NCBI RefSeq assembly: GCF_040529335.1
Contig: NZ_CP159534.1
Coordinates: 7,750,001-7,814,000 of the forward strand
DNA from: Streptomyces sp. HUAS MG91
GTDB lineage: Bacteria > Actinomycetota > Actinomycetes > Streptomycetales > Streptomycetaceae
DNA length: 64,000 bases
Direction of reading: 5' to 3'
Part shown: positions 1 through 8,431 of the stretch, piece by piece
How the letters are laid out: each line of letters opens with the position of its first letter
Numbering within the stretch: position 1 is the stretch's first letter
Notes under the pieces: generated by a model
The model's input: the letters and a program-made list of their open reading frames with translations, nothing else
What the model was told of the DNA's origin: nothing
Database searches by the model: none
Translations under genes and position numbers: made by a program

Positions 1-1471
1 CCTGCGCACTGCCCCGCACGACTGCGGACCTGAGCCCGCCGGGCATCGACCCGGAGACCGGCGCGACGCCCATCGACACCGCGTCCTTCGCCTCCGCCAG
101 CCGCCCGGCCGCCCGCTGCGGCACTCCGGCCGAGACCAGCTCACCGTGGAGCGTCGCCCCGACCCGGCCGCTGATCAGGGAGACCAGCACGGACGTGCCG
201 AGCGCGCCGCCCACTTGCAGCGCCGTCGCCTGCAATCCGCCGGCCACGCCCGCGTCCTGGACCGGCGCGCTCCCGACGATCGCCGCCGACGACGCCGACA
301 TCACCATGCCGACGCCCAGGCCCAGCGCCACGAACGGCGGCCACAGAGCCCCGTATCCCGACTCCGCTCCCCAGGTCAGCATCAGGAACGACGCGGCGCC
401 CTGGAGCACCATGCCGAGCGGCATCGTCAGCCGCGGCCCGAACCGGTCGGTCAGCGCCGCCCCGAGCGGCGAGGCCACGACCGAGGCGAGGCTCAGCGGC
501 AGCGTCCGCACGCCGGCCTCGACCGGCGAGAACCCGCGCACGTTCTGCAGATACAGCATCACGAAGAAGATCCCGCCGAGCAGCACGAAGAAGTTCAGCG
601 CGGTGACGACGGTGCCGACGGTCAGCGCCGGGCTGCGGAACAGCCGCATCGGCAGCAGCGGATGCGCGGTACGCGCCTCGTACAGGCCGAACGCGACGAG
701 CAGCACGAGGCCCGCGAGGATCGCGCCGACGGTCCCGGCCGAGCCCCAGCCCCAGGTCTCGCCCTTGACCACACCGAACACCACGACCAGCATGCCGAGC
801 GCCAGCAGGACCACGCCCACGATGTCGAACTTCTCGCCGGCCACGGCCGTGTTCCTGCTCTGCGGCAGCACCGACGCGCTGACGACGATCGCGAGCACGC
901 CGACCGGCGCGTTGATGTAGAAGACCGACTCCCAATTGACGTGCTCGACGAGCAGCCCGCCGACGATCGGGCCGAGCGCCGTCGACACCGAGGACACCAT
1001 GGCCCAGATGCCGACCGCCATGCCGAACCTGCGCGGCGGGAAGACCGCCCGCAGCAGCCCGAGGGTGTTCGGCATCAGCAGCGCGCCGAAGAAGCCCTGC
1101 GCGGCGCGGAAGGCGATGACCAGCTCGATCGACCCGGACAGGCCGATGGCCACCGAGGCGAGGGTGAACCCGGCGACACCGACCAGGTAGACGGTCCGCC
1201 GCCCGAACCGGTCGCCCAGCTTGCCGCCGAGGATCAGCGCGGCGGCGAGCGCCAGCAGATAGGAGTTGGTGACCCATTGCAGCCCGGCGGTCGAGGCGCC
1301 GAGGTCGCGGCCGATCTCCGGGTTGGCGATGGAGACCACCGACCCGTCGAGGCCGACCATGAACAGGCCGAAGGCGACGGCGATCAGCGTCAGCCAGGGA
1401 TTGGCGCGCCGCCCGGCGGGCGCCGGTGGCAGGGGCGCGGGGGCGAGCGGTGCTACGGACGAAGAGGGCAT
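1..1471 (-). CDS. DHA2-family (EmrB/QacA-like) MFS drug exporter, 3' end outside window
   Basis: Proton-driven multidrug efflux pump of the inner membrane. About 490 codons are visible and the frame stays open to base 1, so the C-terminus lies outside the window. The ATG at 1471 gives a short Pro/Ala-rich cytoplasmic tail, then the first membrane helix ending in GLDGSVVSIANPEIGRDL, typical of the 14-helix DHA2 group. Motif A (GGKLGDRFGRR) follows helix 2 and a motif C-like ALGPIVGG is present. It lies 106 nt downstream of a MarR gene on the same strand, the usual arrangement of a repressor with its efflux pump. Substrate cannot be read from sequence. Confidence 0.9.
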   Translation of the reverse strand, partial: MPSSSVAPLAPAPLPPAPAGRRANPWLTLIAVAFGLFMVGLDGSVVSIANPEIGRDLGASTAGLQWVTNSYLLALAAALILGGKLGDRFGRRTVYLVGVAGFTLASVAIGLSGSIELVIAFRAAQGFFGALLMPNTLGLLRAVFPPRRFGMAVGIWAMVSSVSTALGPIVGGLLVEHVNWESVFYINAPVGVLAIVVSASVLPQSRNTAVAGEKFDIVGVVLLALGMLVVVFGVVKGETWGWGSAGTVGAILAGLVLLVAFGLYEARTAHPLLPMRLFRSPALTVGTVVTALNFFVLLGGIFFVMLYLQNVRGFSPVEAGVRTLPLSLASVVASPLGAALTDRFGPRLTMPLGMVLQGAASFLMLTWGAESGYGALWPPFVALGLGVGMVMSASSAAIVGSAPVQDAGVAGGLQATALQVGGALGTSVLVSLISGRVGATLHGELVSAGVPQRAAGRLAEAKDAVSMGVAPVSGSMPGGLRSAVVRGSAQ

Positions 1472-1523
1472 GGAACTGCCTTGTCTGGTGAATGGGGTCG
1501 AGCGTGCCGAGGGCACGAAAGAG

Positions 1524-1549
1524 CCCTGCCCCGGACGGCCGGGACAGGG
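1524..1549 (-). terminator. Hairpin between MarR gene and exporter gene
   Basis: CCCTGCCCCGG and CCGGGACAGGG form an 11-bp stem with one mismatch and a short loop. It lies just past the MarR stop codon, in the gap before the exporter start. It could terminate or attenuate read-through from the MarR promoter into the exporter gene. No T-tract is present, as is common in this group. Confidence 0.45.
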
Positions 1550-1577
1550 TGGGATGCGGGGGACCGGAGGGGCTGGG

Positions 1578-2051
1578 TCAGTCCTCGGTCGGCCGCAGAT
1601 GGACGTCGAGCGCGTTCAGCGCGCCCAGCGCGGAGCCGAGCGCGTCCAGCTCGCCGCCCGTCAGGTGCCGCAGCGCCGCGGCGAGGTGGCGGCGCGCGAT
1701 GCCCTCCGCCTCCGCGATGCGCTCGCGCGCCACCGCGGTGGTGTGCAGATGGGCGACCCGCTTGTCCGCGGCGTCGCCGCGCCGCTCCAGCAGCCCCTCA
1801 CGCGTGAGCTGGGAGACGAGGGCGCTGACATTGTTCGGCTGCATCAGCAGCGCCCGTGCCGCCTCGCGCACGGTGACGCCCTCCTGGTCCGCCACGAGCC
1901 GGAGCAGGGCGATCTGGGCCTCGGGCAGCCGGTCGTGCGGGAAGTCCCCGAGGATCCGCCGGTCGAGCGTCCGGTGCAGCGTCGGCAGGCACGCCGCGAG
2001 CGCGGAGGCGACGCGGTCGATGTCCTGGCGGGCGGCGGCGGAAGCGGGCAT
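1578..2051 (-). CDS. MarR-family transcriptional regulator
   Basis: Winged-helix repressor of 157 aa, a normal MarR length. The HTH lies around residues 55-85 (VTVREAARALLMQPNNVSAL), followed by the wing with the DKRV-type motif (GDAADKRVAHLHTT) that is diagnostic for the family. Start is the ATG at 2051: a good promoter (-10 at 2059-2064) places the transcription start at or next to this ATG, so the mRNA should be leaderless and no ribosome binding site is expected. Neighbours are an MFS exporter downstream and a divergent MMPL transporter, so it probably represses one or both. The ligand is unknown. Confidence 0.92.
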   Translation of the reverse strand: MPASAAARQDIDRVASALAACLPTLHRTLDRRILGDFPHDRLPEAQIALLRLVADQEGVTVREAARALLMQPNNVSALVSQLTREGLLERRGDAADKRVAHLHTTAVARERIAEAEGIARRHLAAALRHLTGGELDALGSALGALNALDVHLRPTED

Positions 2052-2058
2052 GCCGCAG

Positions 2059-2088
2059 AAGATAGGTCTACGGGGATAGGTATGTCAA
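2059..2088 (-). promoter_or_regulatory. Promoter of the MarR gene (leaderless)
   Basis: On the minus strand TTGACA (2083-2088) and TATCTT (2059-2064) are separated by 18 nt. Only 7 nt separate the -10 box from the ATG at 2051, so transcription should begin at the start codon. The -35 box is inside a palindrome and the -10 box overlaps one of three ATAGGT repeats. Confidence 0.65.
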
Positions 2089-2095
2089 CATAGGT
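2062..2095. repeat. Probable MarR operator: three ATAGGT repeats and a TATGT-ACATA palindrome
   Basis: ATAGGT occurs at 2062-2067, 2076-2081 and 2090-2095, exactly 14 bp apart. Between copies two and three lies TATGTcaACATA (2081-2092), a perfect inverted repeat with a 2-nt centre that covers the -35 box. The position suggests autorepression by the MarR protein and possibly control of the divergent MMPL gene. Confidence 0.55.
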
Positions 2096-2371
2096 AAAGC
2101 GTCGGGGTGAGCCGGGGAGAACGTCAGGGTCGCGCTCCACCGTGGGGTTTACACCGATGGGACCCGACTCCTCCCCGGGGATGACACCGGCCCGGGACGC
2201 CTACCGCAGCCGTGGGCGCGGACTGTGGCTCAGAGGCTGACCTGCGGGCCCGCGCGGACGGCGAGGATGGATACAGATCCTGCCGACCCTTCTGACGTGC
2301 AACGACGCACCGCCGGGTGGTCGCGCGTGCCCGAGAGTCCTCTCACGACCCCGACGGGAGCCCCCTTCGCC

Positions 2372-4579
2372 GTGGCTACGTTCCTGTACAAACTCGGCCG
2401 GCTGTCCTTCAGGCGCCGCCGTTACGTCGCACTGCTGTGGGTGCTGCTGCTCGGCGGGATCGGCTTCGCGTCGTCGGCCGCGCCCGCCCCGCCCGCGGAC
2501 TCCTTCTCCATGCCCGGCACCGAGTCGCAGAAGGCCTTCGACCTCCTCGACGAGAAGTTCCCCGCAGCCAACTCCGAAGGGGCCACCGCCCGCGTCGTCA
2601 TCCGCGCGCCCGGCGGCGAGAAGCTGACCGACCCCGCGGCCAAGGCCGATGTGCGCAAGATGGTCACGCAGCTCGGGGACGGACCGCAGGTCGCCTCGGT
2701 CGCCGACCCCTACAAGGCGAACGCCGTCAGCAAGGACGGCTCCACCGCCTACGCCTCCGTCACCTACAAGGTCGCCGGCACCGAGCTGACCGACAAGGCG
2801 CACGAGGCACTGACCAAGGCCATCGACGACGCGCGCGCCGACGGCTTCACCGTCGAGGCGGGCGGCGACGCCGTCGAGGCCGACCAGGACATGGGCGGCA
2901 GCGCCGAGATGATCGGCATCGCGATCTCCGCCGTCGTCCTGATCCTCACCTTCGGCTCGCTGGTCGCCGCGGGCATGCCGCTGCTGACCGCGATCATCGG
3001 CGTCGGCATCGGCGTCTCCGGCATCGCCGCGCTCGGCAGCGTCCTCAACCTGTCCGGCACCACCTCCACGCTGGCCTCGATGATCGGCCTCGCCGTCGGC
3101 ATCGACTACGCGCTCTTCATCGTCTCCCGCTACCGCGCCGAGATAGCCGAGGGCCGCGAGGGCGAGGAGGCCGCCGGACGGGCCGTCGGCACCGCGGGCT
3201 CCGCGGTCGTCTTCGCGGGCCTCACCGTCGTCGTCGCGCTCAGCGGCCTGTCGGTCGTCAACATCCCGATGCTCACCAAGATGGGCCTGGCCGCCGCGGC
3301 GACCGTCGCCATCGCCGTGCTCATCGCGCTCACCATGATCCCGGCGCTGCTCGGCTTCGCCGGCAAGAAGGTCCTGCGCCGCAAGGACCGCAAGGCCACC
3401 GGCCCGGTCACCGAGTCCGGCAGGCCCAACCTCGGCACCCGCTGGTCCCGCTTCGTGCTGCGCCGCCCGCTCGGCGTCCTGCTGGTCGGCGTCCTCGGCC
3501 TCGGCGCGATCGCGGTCCCGGCCGCGAGCCTCGAACTGGGTCTGCCCGACGACGGCTCCTCGGCGCCGGACAGCACCCAGCGCAAGGCGTACGACATGCT
3601 CTCCGAGTCCTTCGGCGCGGGCTTCAACGGCACGCTGATGGTCACCGTCGACGGCAAGGGCGCGGCCGGTGCCGCCAAGCGGGTCGGCGCCGACCTCGCC
3701 AAGGTCGACGGCGTCGTGGCGGTCACCCCGGCCCAGGTCAACCCGGCCGGCGACACCGCGATCATCACGGTCGTCCCCAAGACCGGGCCGAGCGACCACA
3801 AGACCGAGGAACTGGTCCGCGAGATCCGCTCGGACGCCTCGGGCTGGTCGTCACAGACCGGCGCGGAGATCCTGGTCACCGGCGCGACGGCCATGACGAT
3901 CGACTTCTCGCAGACCCTGGACGACGCCCTCGTCCCGTACCTCCTGCTCGTGGTCGGCCTGGCCTTCCTCCTGCTGATGCTGGTCTTCCGCTCGATCCTC
4001 GTCCCGCTCAAGGCCGCGCTCGGCTTCCTGCTCTCCGTCGCGGCGGCGCTCGGCGCCGTGGTCGCGGTCTTCCAGTGGGGCTGGCTCGCGGACCTCTTCG
4101 GGGTGGAACAGCCCGGCCCGATCATGTCGATGATGCCGATCTTCCTGATCGGCGTGGTCTTCGGTCTCGCCATGGACTACGAGGTGTTCCTCGTGACCCG
4201 GATGCGCGAGGCCTACGTCCACGGGGCGCGGCCCGGCGAGGCCATCGTGACCGGCTTCCGGCACGGCGGACGGGTCGTCGGGGCCGCCGCCGTCATCATG
4301 ATCAGCGTCTTCTCCGGCTTCATCATGGAGAACAACAGCATGATCAAGATGATGGGCTTCGGCCTCGCCATCGCCGTCCTCTTCGACGCGTTCGTGGTCC
4401 GCATGGCGATCGTGCCCGCGGTCATGGCACTGCTCGGCAAGTCGGCCTGGTGGCTGCCCCGCTGGCTCGACAAGGCGCTGCCCAACGTCGACGTGGAGGG
4501 CGAGAAGCTGCAGAAGTCGCTGACGGCCGAGCAGCCGTCGGCGCAGGACGACCGCGAACTGGAGCCCGCCCGAGGCTGA
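2372..4579 (+). CDS. MMPL/RND-family transporter
   Basis: Large inner-membrane transporter of the MMPL group (actinobacterial lipid or drug exporters driven by proton gradient), about 735 aa, the usual length. The GTG at 2372 (VATFLYKLGRLSFRRRR) is preferred over upstream starts: CGGGAG precedes it at 11 nt, and the protein then opens with the family-typical cytoplasmic Arg cluster and helix 1. Two halves are visible, each with one helix, an extracellular domain and a five-helix bundle. The proton-relay signature appears as GLAVGIDYALFIVSRYR in the first half and GLAMDYEVFLVTRMRE in the second. Divergent from the MarR gene, so co-regulation is plausible. Confidence 0.9.
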   Translation: MATFLYKLGRLSFRRRRYVALLWVLLLGGIGFASSAAPAPPADSFSMPGTESQKAFDLLDEKFPAANSEGATARVVIRAPGGEKLTDPAAKADVRKMVTQLGDGPQVASVADPYKANAVSKDGSTAYASVTYKVAGTELTDKAHEALTKAIDDARADGFTVEAGGDAVEADQDMGGSAEMIGIAISAVVLILTFGSLVAAGMPLLTAIIGVGIGVSGIAALGSVLNLSGTTSTLASMIGLAVGIDYALFIVSRYRAEIAEGREGEEAAGRAVGTAGSAVVFAGLTVVVALSGLSVVNIPMLTKMGLAAAATVAIAVLIALTMIPALLGFAGKKVLRRKDRKATGPVTESGRPNLGTRWSRFVLRRPLGVLLVGVLGLGAIAVPAASLELGLPDDGSSAPDSTQRKAYDMLSESFGAGFNGTLMVTVDGKGAAGAAKRVGADLAKVDGVVAVTPAQVNPAGDTAIITVVPKTGPSDHKTEELVREIRSDASGWSSQTGAEILVTGATAMTIDFSQTLDDALVPYLLLVVGLAFLLLMLVFRSILVPLKAALGFLLSVAAALGAVVAVFQWGWLADLFGVEQPGPIMSMMPIFLIGVVFGLAMDYEVFLVTRMREAYVHGARPGEAIVTGFRHGGRVVGAAAVIMISVFSGFIMENNSMIKMMGFGLAIAVLFDAFVVRMAIVPAVMALLGKSAWWLPRWLDKALPNVDVEGEKLQKSLTAEQPSAQDDRELEPARG

Positions 4580-4598
4580 GCCCGCGCCATCGTCCGTC

Positions 4599-4630
4599 CG
4601 GGCCCGCTCCGACTCGTCGGGGCGGGCCCG
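4599..4630 (+). terminator. Terminator hairpin after MMPL gene
   Basis: CGGGCCCGCTCCGA and TCGGGGCGGGCCCG pair over 14 positions with one G-T mismatch and a 4-nt loop, 20 nt past the MMPL stop codon. Confidence 0.75.
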
Positions 4631-4661
4631 TCGGCTCGGCCGACGGCGTTGTCAGTACCGG

Positions 4662-4973
4662 GTGCTATCCCTGGGAAGGGAAGAAGTACGACGGACCGAC
4701 GACGGAGGAGTCATCATCCAGGACGGACGGCAGGGGCGTTCCGGGCAGGACCTGTGTGTGCGGCGGCATCCCGAGACACAGGTGGAGTGCGTGCTCCCCG
4801 ACACGCACTACCCGCGCCCGCACTACGCCTTGGACGGAACGACATGGCACGACGGCCTGTGCGGCGCGTGCCACGGCAGCGGGAGCCGCGACGGTGAGGT
4901 CTGCGACTCCTGCCACGGCGGCGGATTCTGCCTGCTGGAGATCGAGATGGACGCGGACATCGAGGGGGAGTGA
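4662..4973 (+). CDS. Small zinc-ribbon protein with DnaJ-like CxxCxG repeats
   Basis: About 103 aa if the GTG at 4662 is used; the start is uncertain because no clear ribosome binding site precedes it. The C-terminal half carries CGACHGSGSRDGEVC and CDSCHGGG, two CxxCxGxG-type pairs like the zinc-binding repeats of DnaJ, so four Cys could hold one zinc. The acidic tail ends in DADIEGE. No J-domain or other catalytic motif is seen. It stands alone between the MMPL terminator and a convergent GH43 gene. I do not recognise a function; a small protein- or RNA-binding zinc protein is possible. Confidence 0.65.
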   Translation: MLSLGREEVRRTDDGGVIIQDGRQGRSGQDLCVRRHPETQVECVLPDTHYPRPHYALDGTTWHDGLCGACHGSGSRDGEVCDSCHGGGFCLLEIEMDADIEGE

Positions 4974-4999
4974 GGAGCGTGACGTGAGGCAGTGGGACG

Positions 5000-6457
5000 T
5001 CAGTCCTTGTAGACCTCGGCCCGGTCCACGCTGACGAACGACCCGGCGGACGCGGCGCTGTGCTCGCCGGTGACCCGGACCCGCAGGGTGTGCGGACCGC
5101 TGGACAGGCGCGGGCTGAGGTACTGGAGCGTCTCGCCGGTGCGGATCGCGCCGTAGAAGTCGACGCGCTGCTCCGGCCCGCCGTCGACGCTCATCGCCGC
5201 GATCCCGTTCCCGGTGTCCTTGACCGACAGAAGCGCGATCCGGGTGCCGTCGAAGGTGAACGTCGCGGTGTTGCCCGCCTTGTCGCTCCAGTGGTCGTCG
5301 CCCCAGAAGCACTGCGCGGCGCAGCCGGTGCCCGAGTTCCAGGTGCCGGTGTACGTCACGCCGCCGGTGCCGCTGGTCCGGCTGTCGTCGTTGATCCAGT
5401 AGTTGCCCGAGCCGGGGTCGCCGGACGGCAGGTTCTGGGTCGCGCCCGTCGCCAGCGGCGTCCCGAGGTTCGGGCTGCCGTCGGCGTTCCAGGAGATCTT
5501 CTGCGCGCGGGTCGTGCGGTTGGAGTAGGTGTTCACCGACGTCGACTTGGCGTGGTAGACCAGCCAGTCCTCGGTGCCGTCGGGGGACTTGAAGAACGCG
5601 TGGTGGCCGGGGCCGAACACGCCGCGGGCGTCCGCGCGGGAGAACACCGGCCCCGAGCGCTGCGTCCAGTTGCCCGGGACGAGCGGATCGGCGTTGTCCG
5701 GGAGGGACATCATCCAGACCTGGTAGTCGGGCTTGCCGGTGTCGCAGGTCGAGTACGTCATCCACGTACGGCCGTTGCGGTTCAGGAACTCGGGGCCCTC
5801 GCGCACCTCGGGACAGCCCCCGGCGGCGTCGATCGCGACCGCGTCGCCCGAGACGGTGTACGGGTTCGACATCGGCGCGATGTTCAGCCCGTTGTGCTGG
5901 TAGGGATTGATGCCGCTGTACGCGAGGTACAGCTTGCCGTTGTGCTGGAGGATCCCCGGGTCGATCGCGAAGTCACCGGTGTGGTTGGGCGGGGTGAGCT
6001 TCGCCTTGAAGTGGTACGGGCCGGTCGGGTCGTCGCCCGACGACTCCAGGACGAACAGCCGGTGGTGGTCGTCCGTGCCGTCGTCGGCCGTGTAGTACAG
6101 GTACCAGCGGTTGTCGAAGCGGTAGAACTCCGGCGCCCAGATGTGCTGGTTGCGGGAGGCGTCGGTGTCCGTCCACACCGTCTTCGGATCGGCGTCGAGC
6201 AGCGTGGCCAGGGACGGCGAGCTCCACATCTTGATGCTGTCGCCCTGGGTGGTGGTCAGGTGATAGGCCCCGTTCGCATAGGTCACGAACGGATCGGGGC
6301 CGGTGTTCAGCGGATTGCGGAAGGTGCCGCTCGCGGCCACGGAACTCGCCGGCCGTTCGGCGGGCTCCTGATGGGCGGAGGCCCGCGGGCTGCAGGCCAG
6401 TCCCGCGACCAGCGCGAGGAGTGCGGGGACGAGGGCGGTACGGGACCGTGCGCGCAC
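5000..6457 (-). CDS. Secreted glycoside hydrolase family 43 protein
   Basis: Extracellular glycosidase, 485 aa. Signal peptide at residues 1-28 (Arg-rich start, Leu/Ala core, cleavage near ASA-HQ). Five-bladed GH43 catalytic domain about 45-340, with general base Asp55 (NTGPDPFV), pKa-tuning Asp166 (FAIDPGIL) and general acid Glu220 (EVREGPEF). A C-terminal beta-sandwich module, about 350-485, resembles sugar-binding modules. GH43 enzymes are mostly arabinofuranosidases, arabinanases or xylosidases; this context favours arabinan. Start is the GTG at 6457 with AAGGAG 6 nt upstream; that site overlaps a LacI-type operator. It shares this operator with the adjacent ABC importer and GH2 genes. 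Confidence 0.9.
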   Translation of the reverse strand: MRARSRTALVPALLALVAGLACSPRASAHQEPAERPASSVAASGTFRNPLNTGPDPFVTYANGAYHLTTTQGDSIKMWSSPSLATLLDADPKTVWTDTDASRNQHIWAPEFYRFDNRWYLYYTADDGTDDHHRLFVLESSGDDPTGPYHFKAKLTPPNHTGDFAIDPGILQHNGKLYLAYSGINPYQHNGLNIAPMSNPYTVSGDAVAIDAAGGCPEVREGPEFLNRNGRTWMTYSTCDTGKPDYQVWMMSLPDNADPLVPGNWTQRSGPVFSRADARGVFGPGHHAFFKSPDGTEDWLVYHAKSTSVNTYSNRTTRAQKISWNADGSPNLGTPLATGATQNLPSGDPGSGNYWINDDSRTSGTGGVTYTGTWNSGTGCAAQCFWGDDHWSDKAGNTATFTFDGTRIALLSVKDTGNGIAAMSVDGGPEQRVDFYGAIRTGETLQYLSPRLSSGPHTLRVRVTGEHSAASAGSFVSVDRAEVYKD

Positions 6458-6467
6458 GAGCGGCTCC

Positions 6468-6481
6468 TTACATCGATGTAA
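6468..6481. promoter_or_regulatory. LacI-type operator 1 (GH43 gene)
   Basis: TTACATCGATGTAA, a perfect 14-bp palindrome, 10 nt upstream of the GH43 start codon. Its left two bases belong to the AAGGAG ribosome binding site (6464-6469). Same motif as at 9829, 11738 and 32370. Confidence 0.85.
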
Positions 6482-6567
6482 GTCCCAGAGCTTCAGGACC
6501 GTAGGGAAGGGATCGGTGCGGTGTCAACGAGGCACACCCGGCCAGGAGTTGTTCCTGGTGCGGGAGG

Positions 6568-7506
6568 CTACTGACCGCCCAGGCCGGTCGTCGCCACGGA
6601 CTTGACGATGTGCCGCTGGAAGAAGACGAACACCGCGACCAGGGGCAGCGCGGCGAGCACCGCCGAGGCCATCGACTGCGCGTACTGGATCCCGTACGCG
6701 TCCTTCACCGTCGTGATGCCGACCGGCAGCGTCATCAGGGACGGGTCGGACGTCGACACGAACGGCCACAGGAAGTTGTTCCACGCCCCGATGAACACGA
6801 AGATCGCGACGGCCGCGAGCATCGGCCGGGACAGGGGGAGCAGCACCGACCAGAAGATCCGCCAGTGTCCGGCGCCGTCGATCCGGGCCGCCTCCTCCAG
6901 CTCGACGGGGAGCGAGTCGAAGTGCTTCTTCAGGATGAACACCATGACGGGTGCCACGGTCTGCGGCAGGATCACCGCCGCGTACGTGTCGAGCAGATGC
7001 AGGGTCAGCATCTGCTCGAACCAGGGCACGATCAGGATCTGCGGCGGCACGAGCACCGCCGCGATCGTCAGCGTGAACAGCCACTTGCGGCCGGCGAACA
7101 GGGTGCGCGAGAAGGCGTAGCCGGCCATCGCGGAGACCAGCACGGTGATCACGGTGACGGCGACGGAGATCAGGAGGCTGTTGAGCATCCACAGCGGCAG
7201 GTCGCCGCGCTCCCACACGGTGCTGAACGCCTGGAACGTGAAGCCGTGCCGCGGCCATATCCAGTGCACCGGATCACTGGCGTCCGCCTCCGACTTGAAG
7301 GCCGTGAGCAGCGCCCACGCCATCGGCAGCAGCCAGATCAGGGCGGCGACCGCGAGCACCGCGAGCGCGAGGACGCGCGTGGTGCGGCCGGCGCCGAGCG
7401 TCAGGTTCGTGGTCGTCCGGCCCTCGGCCCGTTGCTGCCGGGGCGGGCGTACGGGGACGATGCGCTGCCGGGCGGGGCGGACGGGGGCGTCGGTGGTGGT
7501 CGTCAT
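6568..7506 (-). CDS. Carbohydrate ABC transporter permease (MalG-type)
   Basis: Inner-membrane subunit of a sugar importer, 312 aa. After a basic N-terminal tail of about 45 residues, six helices follow. The ATPase-contact EAA loop reads ELEEAARIDGAGHWRIFW around residue 225. ATG at 7506 starts one base after the stop of the preceding permease gene, so the two are translationally coupled. No ATPase gene is present in the locus; Streptomyces CUT1 importers usually share the MsiK ATPase, encoded elsewhere. With the upstream binding protein it should import the oligosaccharide released by the neighbouring glycosidases. Confidence 0.93.
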   Translation of the reverse strand: MTTTTDAPVRPARQRIVPVRPPRQQRAEGRTTTNLTLGAGRTTRVLALAVLAVAALIWLLPMAWALLTAFKSEADASDPVHWIWPRHGFTFQAFSTVWERGDLPLWMLNSLLISVAVTVITVLVSAMAGYAFSRTLFAGRKWLFTLTIAAVLVPPQILIVPWFEQMLTLHLLDTYAAVILPQTVAPVMVFILKKHFDSLPVELEEAARIDGAGHWRIFWSVLLPLSRPMLAAVAIFVFIGAWNNFLWPFVSTSDPSLMTLPVGITTVKDAYGIQYAQSMASAVLAALPLVAVFVFFQRHIVKSVATTGLGGQ

Positions 7507-7507
7507 G

Positions 7508-8413
7508 TCACTTCTCCCGGCGGCGGAGTACGGCGAACTGGGCGGCGGAGGCGAGCAGCACGAGGGCGAAGAAGATGTAGCTGATCGCCGACGCGTAGCC
7601 GAGCCGGTAGCCGGTGAAGCCGACGTCGTAGATGTACTCGACGACCGGCCGCGTCGAGTTGTTCGGGCCGCCCTTCGTCAGCAGGTACACCTGGTCGAAG
7701 ACCTTCAGGGAGGCCAGGAGCTGCAGCACGGTGATGACCGTCGTGATGCGGCCGAGCTGCGGCAGCGTGATGGAGAACAGACGCCGCCAGGCACCGGCGC
7801 CGTCGATGGCCGCGGCCTCGTACAGGTGGTCGGGGATCGACTGGAGGGCGGCCAGGTAGAGCAGGAAGTTGAAGCCGACCGTCCACCACAGGGTCGTCAG
7901 CGCGATCGCCCACAGCGCCACCGACTCGTCGCTCAGCCAGGCGACCTGGTCGAGCCCGACGGCGCCGAGGAGGTGGTTGTAGACGCCGAGATCGGGCTGG
8001 TAGAGCCACAGCCACAGCAGGCCGACGACGCCGACCGGCAGCAGGTACGGCGCGAAGAACGCCAGGCGCCACACCCACTGGCCCGGCAGCCCGGTGTGCA
8101 CGAGCAGCGCCATGCCGAGCGCCACCACGACCAGCGGGACGGTCGAGATCAGCGTGAACAGGACGGTGTGCCACAGGGCCCGCCACATCTCCGCGTCCCC
8201 GAACGCCTCGCTGAAGTTGTCGAGGCCGACGAAGGACGGGGCGTGCGCGGACAGGGCCTTGTCCGTGAGCGCCATCCACAGGCCCTCGCCGAGCGGCCAC
8301 AGCAGGAAGACGGCGAACAGGACGAGGAAGGGCAGGGCGAAGAGCAGGCCCGGCGGCAGCAGCCGGCGCGACGACAGCGGTCTCGGCCGGGGTGAGGCAT
8401 GGGGAGAGGACAT
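7508..8413 (-). CDS. Carbohydrate ABC transporter permease (MalF-type)
   Basis: Second channel subunit of the same importer, 301 aa with six predicted helices. The EAA loop is seen as LYEAAAIDGAGAWRRLFS around residue 205. The periplasmic stretch after helix 1 (VGLDNFSEAFGD) is typical of this permease type. It starts 18 nt after the binding-protein stop and ends one base before the next permease start, giving a binding protein-permease-permease operon under the operator at 9829. Confidence 0.93.
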   Translation of the reverse strand: MSSPHASPRPRPLSSRRLLPPGLLFALPFLVLFAVFLLWPLGEGLWMALTDKALSAHAPSFVGLDNFSEAFGDAEMWRALWHTVLFTLISTVPLVVVALGMALLVHTGLPGQWVWRLAFFAPYLLPVGVVGLLWLWLYQPDLGVYNHLLGAVGLDQVAWLSDESVALWAIALTTLWWTVGFNFLLYLAALQSIPDHLYEAAAIDGAGAWRRLFSITLPQLGRITTVITVLQLLASLKVFDQVYLLTKGGPNNSTRPVVEYIYDVGFTGYRLGYASAISYIFFALVLLASAAQFAVLRRREK

Positions 8414-8431
8414 CGTTGTGCCTCCAGGAGG

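Larger units (their letters stand above)
2052..2371. other. Divergent intergenic region, MarR / MMPL
   Basis: This 320-nt stretch holds the MarR promoter and repeats at its left end. The remainder is GC-rich with no recognisable second promoter. Shortly before the MMPL start lies CGGGAG (2355-2360), which fits a ribosome binding site for the GTG at 2372. Confidence 0.6.
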
